Notes under the pieces: generated by a model | Database searches by the model: none | What the model was told of the DNA's origin: nothing | Seen by the model: only the letters and a program-made list of their open reading frames with translations | Assembly (NCBI GenBank): GCA_016926875.1 | Contig: JAFGNU010000046.1 | Span: 1 to 59,911, forward strand | DNA from: Anaerolineae bacterium | GTDB taxonomy: Bacteria; Chloroflexota; Anaerolineae; Aggregatilineales; Aggregatilineaceae | Reading direction: 5' to 3' | DNA length: 59,911 bases | Program-made: the position numbers and the translations under genes | Shown: positions 42,880 to 52,011 of the stretch, one piece after another | Numbering within the stretch: the first letter of the stretch is position 1 | Layout of the letters: every line of letters begins with the position of its first letter

Positions 42880-43227
42880 CCGTCCCTCATGAGGCTGACA
42901 GAACGCGCGGGTCGATGTAAAATAAGTGAAAAGTTAACGCTGCTCAAGAAATATAACAGCGCGAATTTGCAAGGCGCATTATACTACACGCCAGAATCAC
43001 ACGGCAAACGTGTCACCAACGAATACCTTTTTGGTTTTGACGGATTGATGTTGGCTGACGAGTTTGACAGAGGCAGGTTGTGTTCTGCCCGGATATGGCA
43101 TACGATACCGCGACACGCCATCGGGTATCCTATTTCTACAGCCGTGTGTTTCTTTCCCTGGGTTCCTGATATTGAGGCGCTCAGCCTGGACCGGCTGATT
43201 ATCGTCTTCTAACCAGCGAGGTCACCT
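42880..43227. other. Intergenic region between divergent operons
   Basis: About 350 bases separate the zinc-ribbon gene (-) from the polysaccharide operon (+). A 107-codon open frame (42889-43212) crosses it, but it lacks a ribosome-binding site and any protein-like pattern. The minus-strand promoter at 42978-43007 is the only signal I can support. A TTGACA at about 43068 has no -10 partner at the right distance. Confidence 0.5.
42978..43007 (-). promoter_or_regulatory. Promoter of the zinc-ribbon/NTPase pair
   Basis: On the minus strand TTGCCG (43002-43007) and a perfect TATAAT (42978-42983) are 18 bases apart. The predicted transcript starts about 90 bases before the zinc-ribbon ATG. Confidence 0.6.
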
Positions 43228-44892
43228 ATGCAAACATGGCGTTCTGTAGATGTCTCAAAAGCTGAGTGGCGCTGGGTAATCATCATCAGTGGGCTGCTGG
43301 TCGCCCTGTCCCTGGTACCATACGCCTGGGCACTGGCCAGCAACGAATCCGACGATGGCACGCAGTTTATGGGGATGCTGTCCAACCCGCAGGATGGCGC
43401 AACCTACCTATCTAAGATCGAACAGGGCCGCCGGGGATCGTGGCTGTTTGAACTGCGCTATACGCCCGAAGAACACGATGGCGCGGGCTTCCACACGTTT
43501 TATATCCTGCTCGGCCACGTTGCCCGCATGACCGGCCTGTCGAATTTGCTGGTTTTCCATCTGGCGCGCGTAGCGTCCAGCCTGTTTATGTTTATCTCGT
43601 TTTACCAGTTGGGTGCCACAGTCTGGGTGCGCCTGCGCCCCAGGCGGCTGTTTTTCACGCTGATCTCGGTTGGCTCAGGATTGGGATGGTTTTTGCTGCT
43701 GCTCGATCCGAACGCCATCTCGGCGGATATGAATATCCCCGAAGCCTTCCCTTTCTATGCGGCCTATTCCAATCCACACTTTCCAACGTGTATTGCCTGC
43801 CTGGCCCTGGCAGCGTCGGTGTACCTGGTGGTTTTCCGGCGCGGCTACACCGACCAGCCCAGTATTGAAAACGGCGGTCTGACGATCATGCTGCTCTCCA
43901 TTGTGCTGGCACTGGTCCAGCCGACCGCGCTGCTGCCGGTTGGCGGGGCGCTCGTGTTATACGTGCTGGCACGTTGGTATATCACCCGCGAATTTCCGGC
44001 GCATGAACTACGCTGGGCATCGATGCTGTGGCTGCCAGCGCTGCCCTTCGCCGTGTATGATGTGTTTGTGTTTCGCTTCAACGATATTATGGCGAGCTTC
44101 AATAAGCAGAACCAGACGCTATCACCGCCGCTGTACCTGTACCTGTTCGGTTATGGCCTGCTGCTGCTGGTTGCGATCCCAGGGCTGGTACGCGCGATCC
44201 GGCGCTTTGAGCGGGATGGCGATCAGTTGATGCTGCTGTGGTTTGTGGTCAACGTCATCGGGCTATACCTGCCGTTCAATCTACAGCGCCGCCTGACAAT
44301 GGGTCTGATTATTCCGCTGGTGTACTTCGACGTGCGCGCGCTGGAAGATTACTGGTTCTACCGTGTCCCCCGTGACTGGCGCGCTCCGGCTATGATCGCG
44401 CTGATCGTGTTCATCGTACCCACCAATGTGCTGGTACTCGGCATCCCGCTGGTGGGCGCAGTGGCCAGCACCGAAAGCGGCCTCGAAACCGGGATGCTGC
44501 TTGAATCCGATTACTGGGACGCCTTCGAATGGCTGAACGACACTGGTGAAAAGGATCAGGTGGTGCTGGCATCGCGTAATGTCAGCCTGTGGGTTCCGGC
44601 ATATACCGATCAGGTCGTGGTATACGGCCACATCTATGAAACGGTGCCCAACGAAGAACGCGAAGATCAAATGGAAGCGTGGTATCACGGCGAAGACTGT
44701 GAGACACTCCTGAGCGACGATCTACCGTTCCGGGTGCGTTATATCTTTTGGGGACCGCAGGAACAGGACATGAGCGAAGACGACGACGGCAATACATACC
44801 CCAATACCGGGCAGTGTTTTGAGGAAATACCCGACGACCGCATCGAACAGGAAGTGATCAAAGGTGATGTCACGCTTTACGTGCTGGATTGA
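43228..44892 (+). CDS. Polytopic membrane protein A (GT-C-like), first copy
   Basis: The 554-residue protein has about ten to eleven transmembrane segments and a soluble C-terminal domain (about 420-554). After TM1, the loop has DGATYLSKIEQG, GSWLFELRYTPEEHDGA and YILLGH. A second protein of this kind is encoded at 46950, with the same motif order. The long acidic first loop and multi-span layout recall GT-C glycosyltransferases or the DUF families near them, but no catalytic signature is certain. GAGGTC lies 5 bases before the ATG. It opens a seven-gene polysaccharide operon; the next gene overlaps it by 29 bases. Confidence 0.7.
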   Translation: MQTWRSVDVSKAEWRWVIIISGLLVALSLVPYAWALASNESDDGTQFMGMLSNPQDGATYLSKIEQGRRGSWLFELRYTPEEHDGAGFHTFYILLGHVARMTGLSNLLVFHLARVASSLFMFISFYQLGATVWVRLRPRRLFFTLISVGSGLGWFLLLLDPNAISADMNIPEAFPFYAAYSNPHFPTCIACLALAASVYLVVFRRGYTDQPSIENGGLTIMLLSIVLALVQPTALLPVGGALVLYVLARWYITREFPAHELRWASMLWLPALPFAVYDVFVFRFNDIMASFNKQNQTLSPPLYLYLFGYGLLLLVAIPGLVRAIRRFERDGDQLMLLWFVVNVIGLYLPFNLQRRLTMGLIIPLVYFDVRALEDYWFYRVPRDWRAPAMIALIVFIVPTNVLVLGIPLVGAVASTESGLETGMLLESDYWDAFEWLNDTGEKDQVVLASRNVSLWVPAYTDQVVVYGHIYETVPNEEREDQMEAWYHGEDCETLLSDDLPFRVRYIFWGPQEQDMSEDDDGNTYPNTGQCFEEIPDDRIEQEVIKGDVTLYVLD

Positions 44893-46957
44893 TCCGGAAG
44901 CGCGATCCTCTCCGATCTTTCTATGCGCACTGGCCGTCATCCTGGCGGCATTTTTATTGGGGGTAGGACTTGGCCCGGACAGCTTACCGTTTCCCCCGGA
45001 GTCTGATTATTCGGACGTGGTGACAAGCCACTGGCCGAACGCGCTGTTTTTGCGCCGCGCGGTGCTGGACGATCACACCTGGCCGCTGTGGCGCCCCCTG
45101 ATCATGAGCGGACAGCCGTTCGCCGCCAACCCGCTGAACAAGGTTTGGTATCCGCCGCAGTGGTTGGTGTTTATCCTGCCACCCGCGCTGCACCTGAACG
45201 TCCTGACGTGGCTGCACCTGCTGGTCGCCGGGGCGGGCGCGTGGACGTGGAGCCGCGCCACCGGCCTATCGGGCTGGGCAGCAGGGTTGGCAGGCTTCGG
45301 CTATGCCTTCGCGCCGCGCTTGATCGCATCCGTCGGCGCGGGCCACCTGGACCTGGTGTATGCGGCGGCGTGGTTCCCCTGGCTGCTGTGGGCTGTGTAT
45401 CGCGCCGTCCAACCGGCCCCAACCCACCGGTCGGCACTGTGGCTGGCGTTGTTTGCCGCGCTGTGCTTCCTGGCCGATGTGCGCCTGAGCGCCTATACGT
45501 TTGTTACCGCTGCCGTTTATGCGCTCTGGTTGTGGTTCCAGGCACGCGATCTGGAGCCGCGCCCAGCGATCCGCCGCATAGGACCGGGACTGCTGCTCGC
45601 CGCGCTGCTGGCTGCCGGGCTGACGGCGGTGCAGTGGGTGCCCCTGCTGCAAATGCGCGCCGACCTGTCGCGCAGCACGATCACACTGGACGACGTAGCC
45701 GCGCACAGCCTGGCCTGGGGCCAGTGGATCGGCCTGCTGATCGGGGATCACGGCGGCGCGTGGGATACGATGGTTTATGTCGGGATCAGCACGCTCGTGC
45801 TGGCCGTGACGGCGCTGCTGCTGCGACCGCGTGCGCTGGCGTTCTGGGGCGCGCTGGTGCTGATCGCCGGACTGTATGCGCTGGGGGACCAGTTCATCCT
45901 GTGGCCGCTGCTGGCTCGCCTGATCCCGCCGATCCGCTGGTGGCGCGTACCGCCGCGTGCCTGGTTTGTCGCCGCGCTGATCCTGCCCTACCTGGCCGGG
46001 TGGGGCGCGCAGTTGTTGGCCGGGCACCCCTCGAAGCGTCAAATTGCCCGGCTCGGTGTGGTGGCCCTGCTGGGCGGCGGACTGGTATGCGGCCTGTCCA
46101 GCCTGATCATGCTCTCGCCCCACCTGGAACTGACGGCGATCCTGGGTATTTTTGCGCTGCCCGCCGTTGCCCTGGTGATGCTGCTGGCGATCTTTGGCAA
46201 GCTGGCGCCCCGCGCGCTGCTGATCCTGTTCGCGCTGGTAGTAGCAGTCGATGTGCTGTGGATGGATCGCACGCTGATCGATGGGCGCGATAAAAACACG
46301 TGGCTGGAGCCGTACCGCGAACTGGCCGACTACCTGGATCAGGTGGGAGCCGTGCGCGTGTATTCGCCCGATTATCGCCTGCCGCAGCAGGCCGCAGCCT
46401 ATTGGAACATCCAGCAGTTCGACGGCGTGGACCCGTTCCAGCTTCGCGCTTACGTGGACGCTGCCGAAGCCGCGACCGGCGTCAAAGCAGACGGCTACAG
46501 CGTCACGATCCCGGCCTATGACAACGTCGAGGAAAACGATCTGGCCTCCGCCAACCGGGACGCGCCGATCAGCCCGGCGCTGCTGGGGCAGTGGTTGGTG
46601 ACACATGTGCTGTCGGCTTATGAGATCGAGGCCGACGGGCTGGAACTCGACACGATCATCAACGATGTATACATCTACCGCAACGCCTGCGCACCGGACA
46701 TCACGCTGGATTGGGATGGTCCAAACCGCGTGACGATCACCGCTGCATCCACCTATACCGGCAGCCTGTACGCTGTCGCCGCCGGGCGCTGGCACGATCA
46801 CAGTGGCGGCTCACCGGGCCTGCCCGGCACCGCTGACGGCACTCGTCAAACCTGGACCCTGCGCTATGACCCGTCCAGCATTTGGACCGGGCTGCTGATC
46901 GGCAGTATATTGGTCGCGTTGGCAAGTGCCGGATGGTGGATAACAAGCCGTGCCTGA
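44864..46957 (+). CDS. YfhO-like polytopic membrane protein B, first copy
   Basis: The 697-residue membrane protein has about 11-13 hydrophobic segments. The first external loop, with WPNALFLRRAVLDDHTWPLW and MSGQPFAANPLNKVWYPPQW, is typical of the YfhO/DUF6541-like membrane family implicated in glycosylating lipoteichoic or other surface polymers. The C-terminal region (about 470-690) is mostly soluble and beta-rich. It starts inside the end of the previous gene; the ATG at 44864 or 44867 may be used. A longer relative, with the same first-loop layout (LPAWNPYVGAGAPLLANYQS), is encoded at 48580. Role in surface polysaccharide synthesis is inferred from context. Confidence 0.75.
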   Translation: MMSRFTCWIDPEARSSPIFLCALAVILAAFLLGVGLGPDSLPFPPESDYSDVVTSHWPNALFLRRAVLDDHTWPLWRPLIMSGQPFAANPLNKVWYPPQWLVFILPPALHLNVLTWLHLLVAGAGAWTWSRATGLSGWAAGLAGFGYAFAPRLIASVGAGHLDLVYAAAWFPWLLWAVYRAVQPAPTHRSALWLALFAALCFLADVRLSAYTFVTAAVYALWLWFQARDLEPRPAIRRIGPGLLLAALLAAGLTAVQWVPLLQMRADLSRSTITLDDVAAHSLAWGQWIGLLIGDHGGAWDTMVYVGISTLVLAVTALLLRPRALAFWGALVLIAGLYALGDQFILWPLLARLIPPIRWWRVPPRAWFVAALILPYLAGWGAQLLAGHPSKRQIARLGVVALLGGGLVCGLSSLIMLSPHLELTAILGIFALPAVALVMLLAIFGKLAPRALLILFALVVAVDVLWMDRTLIDGRDKNTWLEPYRELADYLDQVGAVRVYSPDYRLPQQAAAYWNIQQFDGVDPFQLRAYVDAAEAATGVKADGYSVTIPAYDNVEENDLASANRDAPISPALLGQWLVTHVLSAYEIEADGLELDTIINDVYIYRNACAPDITLDWDGPNRVTITAASTYTGSLYAVAAGRWHDHSGGSPGLPGTADGTRQTWTLRYDPSSIWTGLLIGSILVALASAGWWITSRA

Positions 46958-48587
46958 TACGACGCACATATCCAGGCCAGAGTGGCGGCGCGTGATCGTC
47001 TTTGCCGGGCTGGTGATGCTGATCACGACGGTTCCCTACGTTGTCGGCTGGCTGTCTCAGGGCGACGCGTGGGAATTCGGCGGGTTCCTGTTTGGCGTGG
47101 ACGACGGCTACAGCTACCTGGCGAAAATGCGGCTGGGCGCGCGCGGTGACTGGCTGTTTTCCCTGCGCTACACCGCCGAACCGCATGACGGCGCGCTGCT
47201 GTTTTTGCCCTATATCCTGCTCGGCAAGCTGACGGCGCTGTTTGTAGACGCCGACAGCCCTGATCTACCAACTGCGCTGGCGATCACATTTCACGCCGCG
47301 CGGCTTGTATTTGGCTTTCTATTGATCCTGGTCTGCTACCGGTTCGCAGCGTTTTTCCTGCGGGGCCACCGTTCCCGGATGTTGGCGCTGATCCTGATCA
47401 CGTTGGGCGGCGGGCTGGGCTGGCTGCTGAACATCGTCGGATTAGGGCACTGGCTGGGATCGCTGCCGGTTGACCTGTACGTGCCCGAAGGCTATACGTT
47501 TCTGATCCTGTTCGGCCTGCCGCACATGGCGCTGGCCCGCAGCGCGATGCTGATCGGGTTCCTGCTGCTGTTTCGCGCGCTGCAAACGCCGGGACCGCCC
47601 CGGCGCTGGCAGCGCTGGACGCTGCTGGCCGGGGTATGCTGGGTCATCATGGGCCTGTGCGTGCCGTTTTACGTGGCCGTGCTGTACGCCGTCCTGGGCG
47701 CATGGGGACTGGCGGTCTGGATACGGGCGCGGTGTTTTCCCTGGATGTTATTCTGGCGGGCGGCGAGCGCTGGGCTGGTGGCGCTGCCGGTGCTGCTATA
47801 CAGCGTGCTTGTGTTCGCTTCAAACGACGTATTTCGCCAGTGGTCAAACCAGAACCTGCTGCCCTCTCCCCATCCGCTCCACTATGTGCTAGGATATGCC
47901 AGCCTGGCGGTGCCTGCTGTTTATGCGCTGCGCTGGGCGTGGCGTAAAAGCGCCGATGAGCGCGATCTGCCGGTCCTGCTGCTGGCAAGCTGGCTTGTGA
48001 TCGTGCCGGTCATGGTCTACCTGCCGATCAATGTCCAGCGCCGGCTGGCCGAAGGTGTGATCGCCCCGCTGGGCATCCTGGCGGTGATCGGGCTGCGGTT
48101 GGTTGTCCCCCGGCGGCGGTGGATCACGGCGCGTACCGTTGTGCTGGCGCTAGCGCTGCCAACGGCGGGCCTGCTGTGGTTGGGCGGAACATTCAGCGCG
48201 CTCACACCGGAACGCCCAATCTTCCGCCCGGTAGCCGAGCTGCACGCAATGGACACATTAGAAGCGACTGCGCCGGAGGATTCAGTTGTGTTGAGTTCGA
48301 AAAAAACCGGCAACTATCTACCGGTCCGCACAAACCTGATCGCCTACGTGGGGCACGGGCCGGAAACGCTGCACGCCAAAGACAAAAAACGGCTGGCCGA
48401 GCGCTTTTTCGCCGGGGAACTGGACGAGGACACCCAGCGCGCGCTGCTGGCCGAGGCGGACTATGTCTTTTATGGGCCGCTGGAACAGGCCGATCCACCT
48501 GTCTTAAGCTGGGCGGACGGGTTAACCTTGCTGCCATCGTTTGAGCCAACCGATCCTTACCTGATTTACGAGGTGCCGCGTGACTAG
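46950..48587 (+). CDS. Polytopic membrane protein A, second copy
   Basis: The 545-residue protein is a paralogue of the one at 43228. It shares EWRRVI...VPYVVGWL, the loop DGYSYLAKMRLGARGDWLFS, LRYTAEPHDGA and YILLGK, then VYLPINVQRRLAEGVIAPLG near residue 350-370 against LPFNLQRRLTMGLIIPL in the first copy. The start is a GTG at 46950 that overlaps the previous stop by 8 bases, as does the next start over its own stop, so translation is coupled. The function is probably sugar transfer or polymer modification at the membrane, inferred only from context. Confidence 0.72.
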   Translation: MPDTTHISRPEWRRVIVFAGLVMLITTVPYVVGWLSQGDAWEFGGFLFGVDDGYSYLAKMRLGARGDWLFSLRYTAEPHDGALLFLPYILLGKLTALFVDADSPDLPTALAITFHAARLVFGFLLILVCYRFAAFFLRGHRSRMLALILITLGGGLGWLLNIVGLGHWLGSLPVDLYVPEGYTFLILFGLPHMALARSAMLIGFLLLFRALQTPGPPRRWQRWTLLAGVCWVIMGLCVPFYVAVLYAVLGAWGLAVWIRARCFPWMLFWRAASAGLVALPVLLYSVLVFASNDVFRQWSNQNLLPSPHPLHYVLGYASLAVPAVYALRWAWRKSADERDLPVLLLASWLVIVPVMVYLPINVQRRLAEGVIAPLGILAVIGLRLVVPRRRWITARTVVLALALPTAGLLWLGGTFSALTPERPIFRPVAELHAMDTLEATAPEDSVVLSSKKTGNYLPVRTNLIAYVGHGPETLHAKDKKRLAERFFAGELDEDTQRALLAEADYVFYGPLEQADPPVLSWADGLTLLPSFEPTDPYLIYEVPRD

Positions 48588-50907
48588 GCGCGAGATTCCG
48601 GCGTGGCTGCCCTTTGTGCTGCTGGCGCTGGTGCTGTTTACGCTTTTTCACCGCCTGCTGAGCGGCCAGGTGTTGTTCTGGGGACTGCCATCGCTCCAGT
48701 TTTATCCCTGGCGCCACTATGCGTTTGACCAGATCAGCGCCGGGCGGCTGCCTGCCTGGAACCCGTATGTAGGTGCGGGCGCGCCGCTGTTGGCGAACTA
48801 TCAAAGCGCGTTGTTTTACCCGCCTAACTGGTTGTTTTTGTTGCTGCCCGACGCGCAGGCAATGGGCGTGATCGCCATCCTGCATGTGATCTGGGCAGCG
48901 GTCGGCATGTGGCTGTTCACCGGCGCGCTGGAACTGACCCGCTTTGGTCGCGGTGTCAGCACGCTGTCCTATGCGCTGTCCGGCTACCTGATCGCCCGCT
49001 TTGGCTCATTTCCGACAGCGGACGCCGGAGCCTGGCTGCCCTGGTTGTTCTGGCTGGTGCACCTGATCATCACCCGGCGGCATTGGCGCACTGTCGGCTG
49101 GCTGGGGGTGGCCTTTGGTATGCAGTTGCTGGCCGGACACGCTCAAACGGCCTGGTACAGCTCGGTAGGGTTGGGACTATACGCGCTATGGCAGGTGTTC
49201 TGGAACCGGCGCCGCGAACCGGCCCGGCGGCGGGTGCGTGTGCTGGCGCTGCTGGGCGTGGGGGTGCTGCTGGGCGCAGCCATTGCCGCGATCCAGTTGA
49301 TCCCAACGGTGGAATATTTGCGCGAATCTCAGCGCGCCAGCGGCCTGGACTATGAAACGCTGACCAACCTGTCCTACCACCCGCTGCGCCTGATCACGAT
49401 GGTCAGCCCCAACTTCTACGGCACGCCCGTTGATGGGTCGTTCATTACCGATGGCATTTTTTTCGAAGACGCGACCTATATCGGTTTTATCCCGTTTCTA
49501 TGTGCGATAGCGGCTGTTGTCGGCTGGCGGCATAAGCGAGACTTCCTGACCCACTACTCGGCGTTTGTAACCGTCCCGTTCTGGGTAATTCTGGCATTGG
49601 GATCGCTGCTGGTAGCGGCAGGCAACTACGGCCCGCTGTATCGCCTGCTGTACGACCACGTCCCCACGTTTGATTCATTCCGTGAGCCGGTGCGCTGGCT
49701 GATCCTGATGGTTTTCAGCCTGTCCGTGCTGGCCGGGATCGGCACCCAGCACTGGGGGCGTGGCAAGTGGATCATCTTCTGGTCACGGCTGGCAGCAGCG
49801 GGTGGCGGGGCGATGGTGATCATGGCCCTGGTGTTCCGGCAGTATATCAACCAGGACGCCGAAGTCATGGACGTGCTGACACAGGGTATGATCGTGCTGG
49901 GCTGCTGGATGGTCGTTGCCGCCCTGCTCACACTGACCCAGCCGCTCAGCGGATCGCGGGTTTCGCCGTTCCTGTGGCGCGTGGCGGTATTGGCCTTCAT
50001 CGCTGTCGATCTGGCGTGGGCGTCTGCCGGGCTGACCCCGACTGTCACCCCCGACTTTTACCGCAACTTCAGCGTGTCCCGCCCGCAAGGACGTATCTAC
50101 TGGTTCGAAGATTACGAGGACGACATAAAATTCAAGCGCTTTTTTGATCTGGGCGATTACCGGCGTGCCAGGGACCAGTGGCCCGATGTGCGGGCATCGC
50201 TGCTGCCCAATCTGAATATGCTCGACCGTGTGCCTGCGCTCAATAATTTCGACCCGCTGCTGCCCGACTATCACGCCCGATATATCGACCTGATCGAACA
50301 GGCAGGCCGAGACGCGGGTGATCTGCTGCTGGCAGCGAGTGTGAGCCAGGTATACGGCGAGGTGCAGCCGACCGGCTGGCAGGGTGAAGCGCCGGTGTTT
50401 ACATATCCGGACGAAACGCCGCGCGCGTGGCTGGTACCTCAGGCAGTATGGTTTGAAACGAAAGAAAAGATCGAGAATGCCCTGCTTGATCCGGGCTGGG
50501 ACCCGATGCAGACCGTTATCCTGGCGGGCCAGTCTTCAACCGGCAGCGATTCACCCGTCATGACCACCGGCAGCATAACGATCCTGGAAAACAGCCCGGA
50601 CCAGGTTCGCTGCCGTGTCGAAACCGACGGCGCGGCATACCTGGTTATCAGCAATTCGTGGTATCCCGGCTGGGTGGCAACGGTGAACGGGCAGGAAATA
50701 CCGCTGTACCGCGCAAACCTGATGTTTCAGGCTGTCGAAATCCCGCCGGGCAGCACAGACGTTTCGCTGTCCTATCACCTCTCGCACTGGGAAGCCGGGG
50801 CCGGAATCACCGGGCTGGCGCTGCTGGTTACGCTGGGATTGGTGCTGCTGGGCAGCCTGTCGTTGGTGACCGACTCGTTCCGCCGCATCCCCCTGCCGGA
50901 AGATTGA
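48580..50907 (+). CDS. YfhO-like polytopic membrane protein B, second copy
   Basis: The 775-residue membrane protein has about 12 hydrophobic segments, then a large soluble C-terminal part (about 490-740) and a last transmembrane helix (about 735-760). LQFYPWRHYAFDQISAGRLP, followed by AWNPYVGAGAPLLANYQSALFYPPNW, is the YfhO-family first loop. GWVATVNGQEIPLYRANLMF near residue 695 is the conserved C-terminal YfhO segment. The GTG start overlaps the previous stop by 8 bases. In other bacteria YfhO adds sugars to lipoteichoic acid; in this context a surface glycan is the likely target. Confidence 0.82.
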   Translation: MTRREIPAWLPFVLLALVLFTLFHRLLSGQVLFWGLPSLQFYPWRHYAFDQISAGRLPAWNPYVGAGAPLLANYQSALFYPPNWLFLLLPDAQAMGVIAILHVIWAAVGMWLFTGALELTRFGRGVSTLSYALSGYLIARFGSFPTADAGAWLPWLFWLVHLIITRRHWRTVGWLGVAFGMQLLAGHAQTAWYSSVGLGLYALWQVFWNRRREPARRRVRVLALLGVGVLLGAAIAAIQLIPTVEYLRESQRASGLDYETLTNLSYHPLRLITMVSPNFYGTPVDGSFITDGIFFEDATYIGFIPFLCAIAAVVGWRHKRDFLTHYSAFVTVPFWVILALGSLLVAAGNYGPLYRLLYDHVPTFDSFREPVRWLILMVFSLSVLAGIGTQHWGRGKWIIFWSRLAAAGGGAMVIMALVFRQYINQDAEVMDVLTQGMIVLGCWMVVAALLTLTQPLSGSRVSPFLWRVAVLAFIAVDLAWASAGLTPTVTPDFYRNFSVSRPQGRIYWFEDYEDDIKFKRFFDLGDYRRARDQWPDVRASLLPNLNMLDRVPALNNFDPLLPDYHARYIDLIEQAGRDAGDLLLAASVSQVYGEVQPTGWQGEAPVFTYPDETPRAWLVPQAVWFETKEKIENALLDPGWDPMQTVILAGQSSTGSDSPVMTTGSITILENSPDQVRCRVETDGAAYLVISNSWYPGWVATVNGQEIPLYRANLMFQAVEIPPGSTDVSLSYHLSHWEAGAGITGLALLVTLGLVLLGSLSLVTDSFRRIPLPED

Positions 50908-50949
50908 CCGGTTCGACGTGGGGCAAGCGCCCGGCTATAATCCCGCCCA

Positions 50950-52011
50950 ATGCAAACCACACGGAAGATCGGCCTGATGCCACGATCCGAACAGCCAGAT
51001 ACGCCGCCGCTCGTGTCTGTTGTGCTGCCGGTGTATAACGAAGCGGTCTTTATCCGGCGCGCGCTGAGCGCAGTGCTGGCCCAGGACTATCCCGCGAACC
51101 GGCTGGAAGTGCTGGTCGTGGACGGCTGTTCCACCGATCAGACGGTGTCCATTGTGCAGGCCATCGTGGCGGACGATCCGCGCGTGCGGCTGCTGTCGAA
51201 TCCCGGACGGATTCAGGCGCACGCCATGAACATCGCGCTTGACGCGGCGCAGGGTGACGTGATCATCCGCGTGGACGGGCACGCGATCATCGCGCCGGAC
51301 TACGTCAGTCGATGCGTGTACCACCTGGAAGCAACAGGCGCGGACAACGTCGGCGGGCCGCAGCGTTTTGTCGGCATCACGCCGATGGGCAAAGCGATTG
51401 CCGCCGCCTACCGCTCGCCGTTTGGCGTGCCGAGCCGTTTCACCGTCAGCCAGCAGGCCGAATACGTGGACACCGTCTACCTGGGCGCGTGGCCGCGTAC
51501 AGTGTTCGAGCGTGTCGGGCGCTTTGATAACAGCCTGGCCGTCAACGAGGATTACGAGTTCAACTACCGCATTCGCAAGGCAGGCGGGCGTATTTACCTG
51601 TCGCCGGATATTCGCTCCGAGTACTACGGGCGACAGATGTTCGGCGCGCTGTGGCGGCAGTTTTTCCGCTATGGCGGCTGGAAACTCAACGTGCTGGCCA
51701 AGCACCCGGCCTCGACCCAACTGCGCCACCTGGTCGCCCCGGCGTTTGTCGCGGCGCTGGTGGGTGGGGCGCTGCTGGCGCCGTTTAGCCCCTGGATCGC
51801 GCGGCTGTGGGCGCTGACGCTGATCGCCTACGGGCTGGCGGCGGGCGCGGCGTCGATCTGGCAGGCCGCGCGCGACGGGTGGGATCTGCTGCCGCGCCTG
51901 CCGCTGGTGTTTGCCGGGATTCATCTCGCCTGGGGCAGCGGCTTCTGGTTCCAGGCGATCCGCCGGTTGGTGAGCCAAAAACGGAAGAAACCACGCCATG
52001 AAATCACCTGA
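50950..52011 (+). CDS. Family 2 glycosyltransferase
   Basis: The 353-residue protein has the GT-A fold. VSVVLPVYNEAVFIRRALSA starts the nucleotide-sugar domain, LVVDGCSTDQTVSIV carries the DGCSxD loop, and IIRVDGHAII has the metal-binding acidic residue. RRVGRFDNSLAVNEDYEFNYR-type residues form the acceptor region with the catalytic ED motif. Two or three hydrophobic helices lie near the C-terminus. The pattern resembles ExoA-type succinoglycan transferases. It adds one sugar to a lipid-linked glycan on the inner face. No ribosome-binding site is obvious at 50950, and ATG 50977 is an alternative. The next gene overlaps its end by 14 bases. Confidence 0.88.
   Translation: MQTTRKIGLMPRSEQPDTPPLVSVVLPVYNEAVFIRRALSAVLAQDYPANRLEVLVVDGCSTDQTVSIVQAIVADDPRVRLLSNPGRIQAHAMNIALDAAQGDVIIRVDGHAIIAPDYVSRCVYHLEATGADNVGGPQRFVGITPMGKAIAAAYRSPFGVPSRFTVSQQAEYVDTVYLGAWPRTVFERVGRFDNSLAVNEDYEFNYRIRKAGGRIYLSPDIRSEYYGRQMFGALWRQFFRYGGWKLNVLAKHPASTQLRHLVAPAFVAALVGGALLAPFSPWIARLWALTLIAYGLAAGAASIWQAARDGWDLLPRLPLVFAGIHLAWGSGFWFQAIRRLVSQKRKKPRHEIT

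Noticed and set aside
42889..43212. 107-codon open frame between the zinc-ribbon gene and the polysaccharide operon
   Set aside because: No ribosome-binding site, no recognisable composition or motif, and it overlaps a plausible minus-strand promoter; probably random.
45266..46801. 511-codon antisense frame over the first YfhO-like gene
   Set aside because: Arg-, Gln- and Pro-rich composition typical of a shadow frame in GC-rich DNA; the plus-strand frame encodes clear transmembrane helices.
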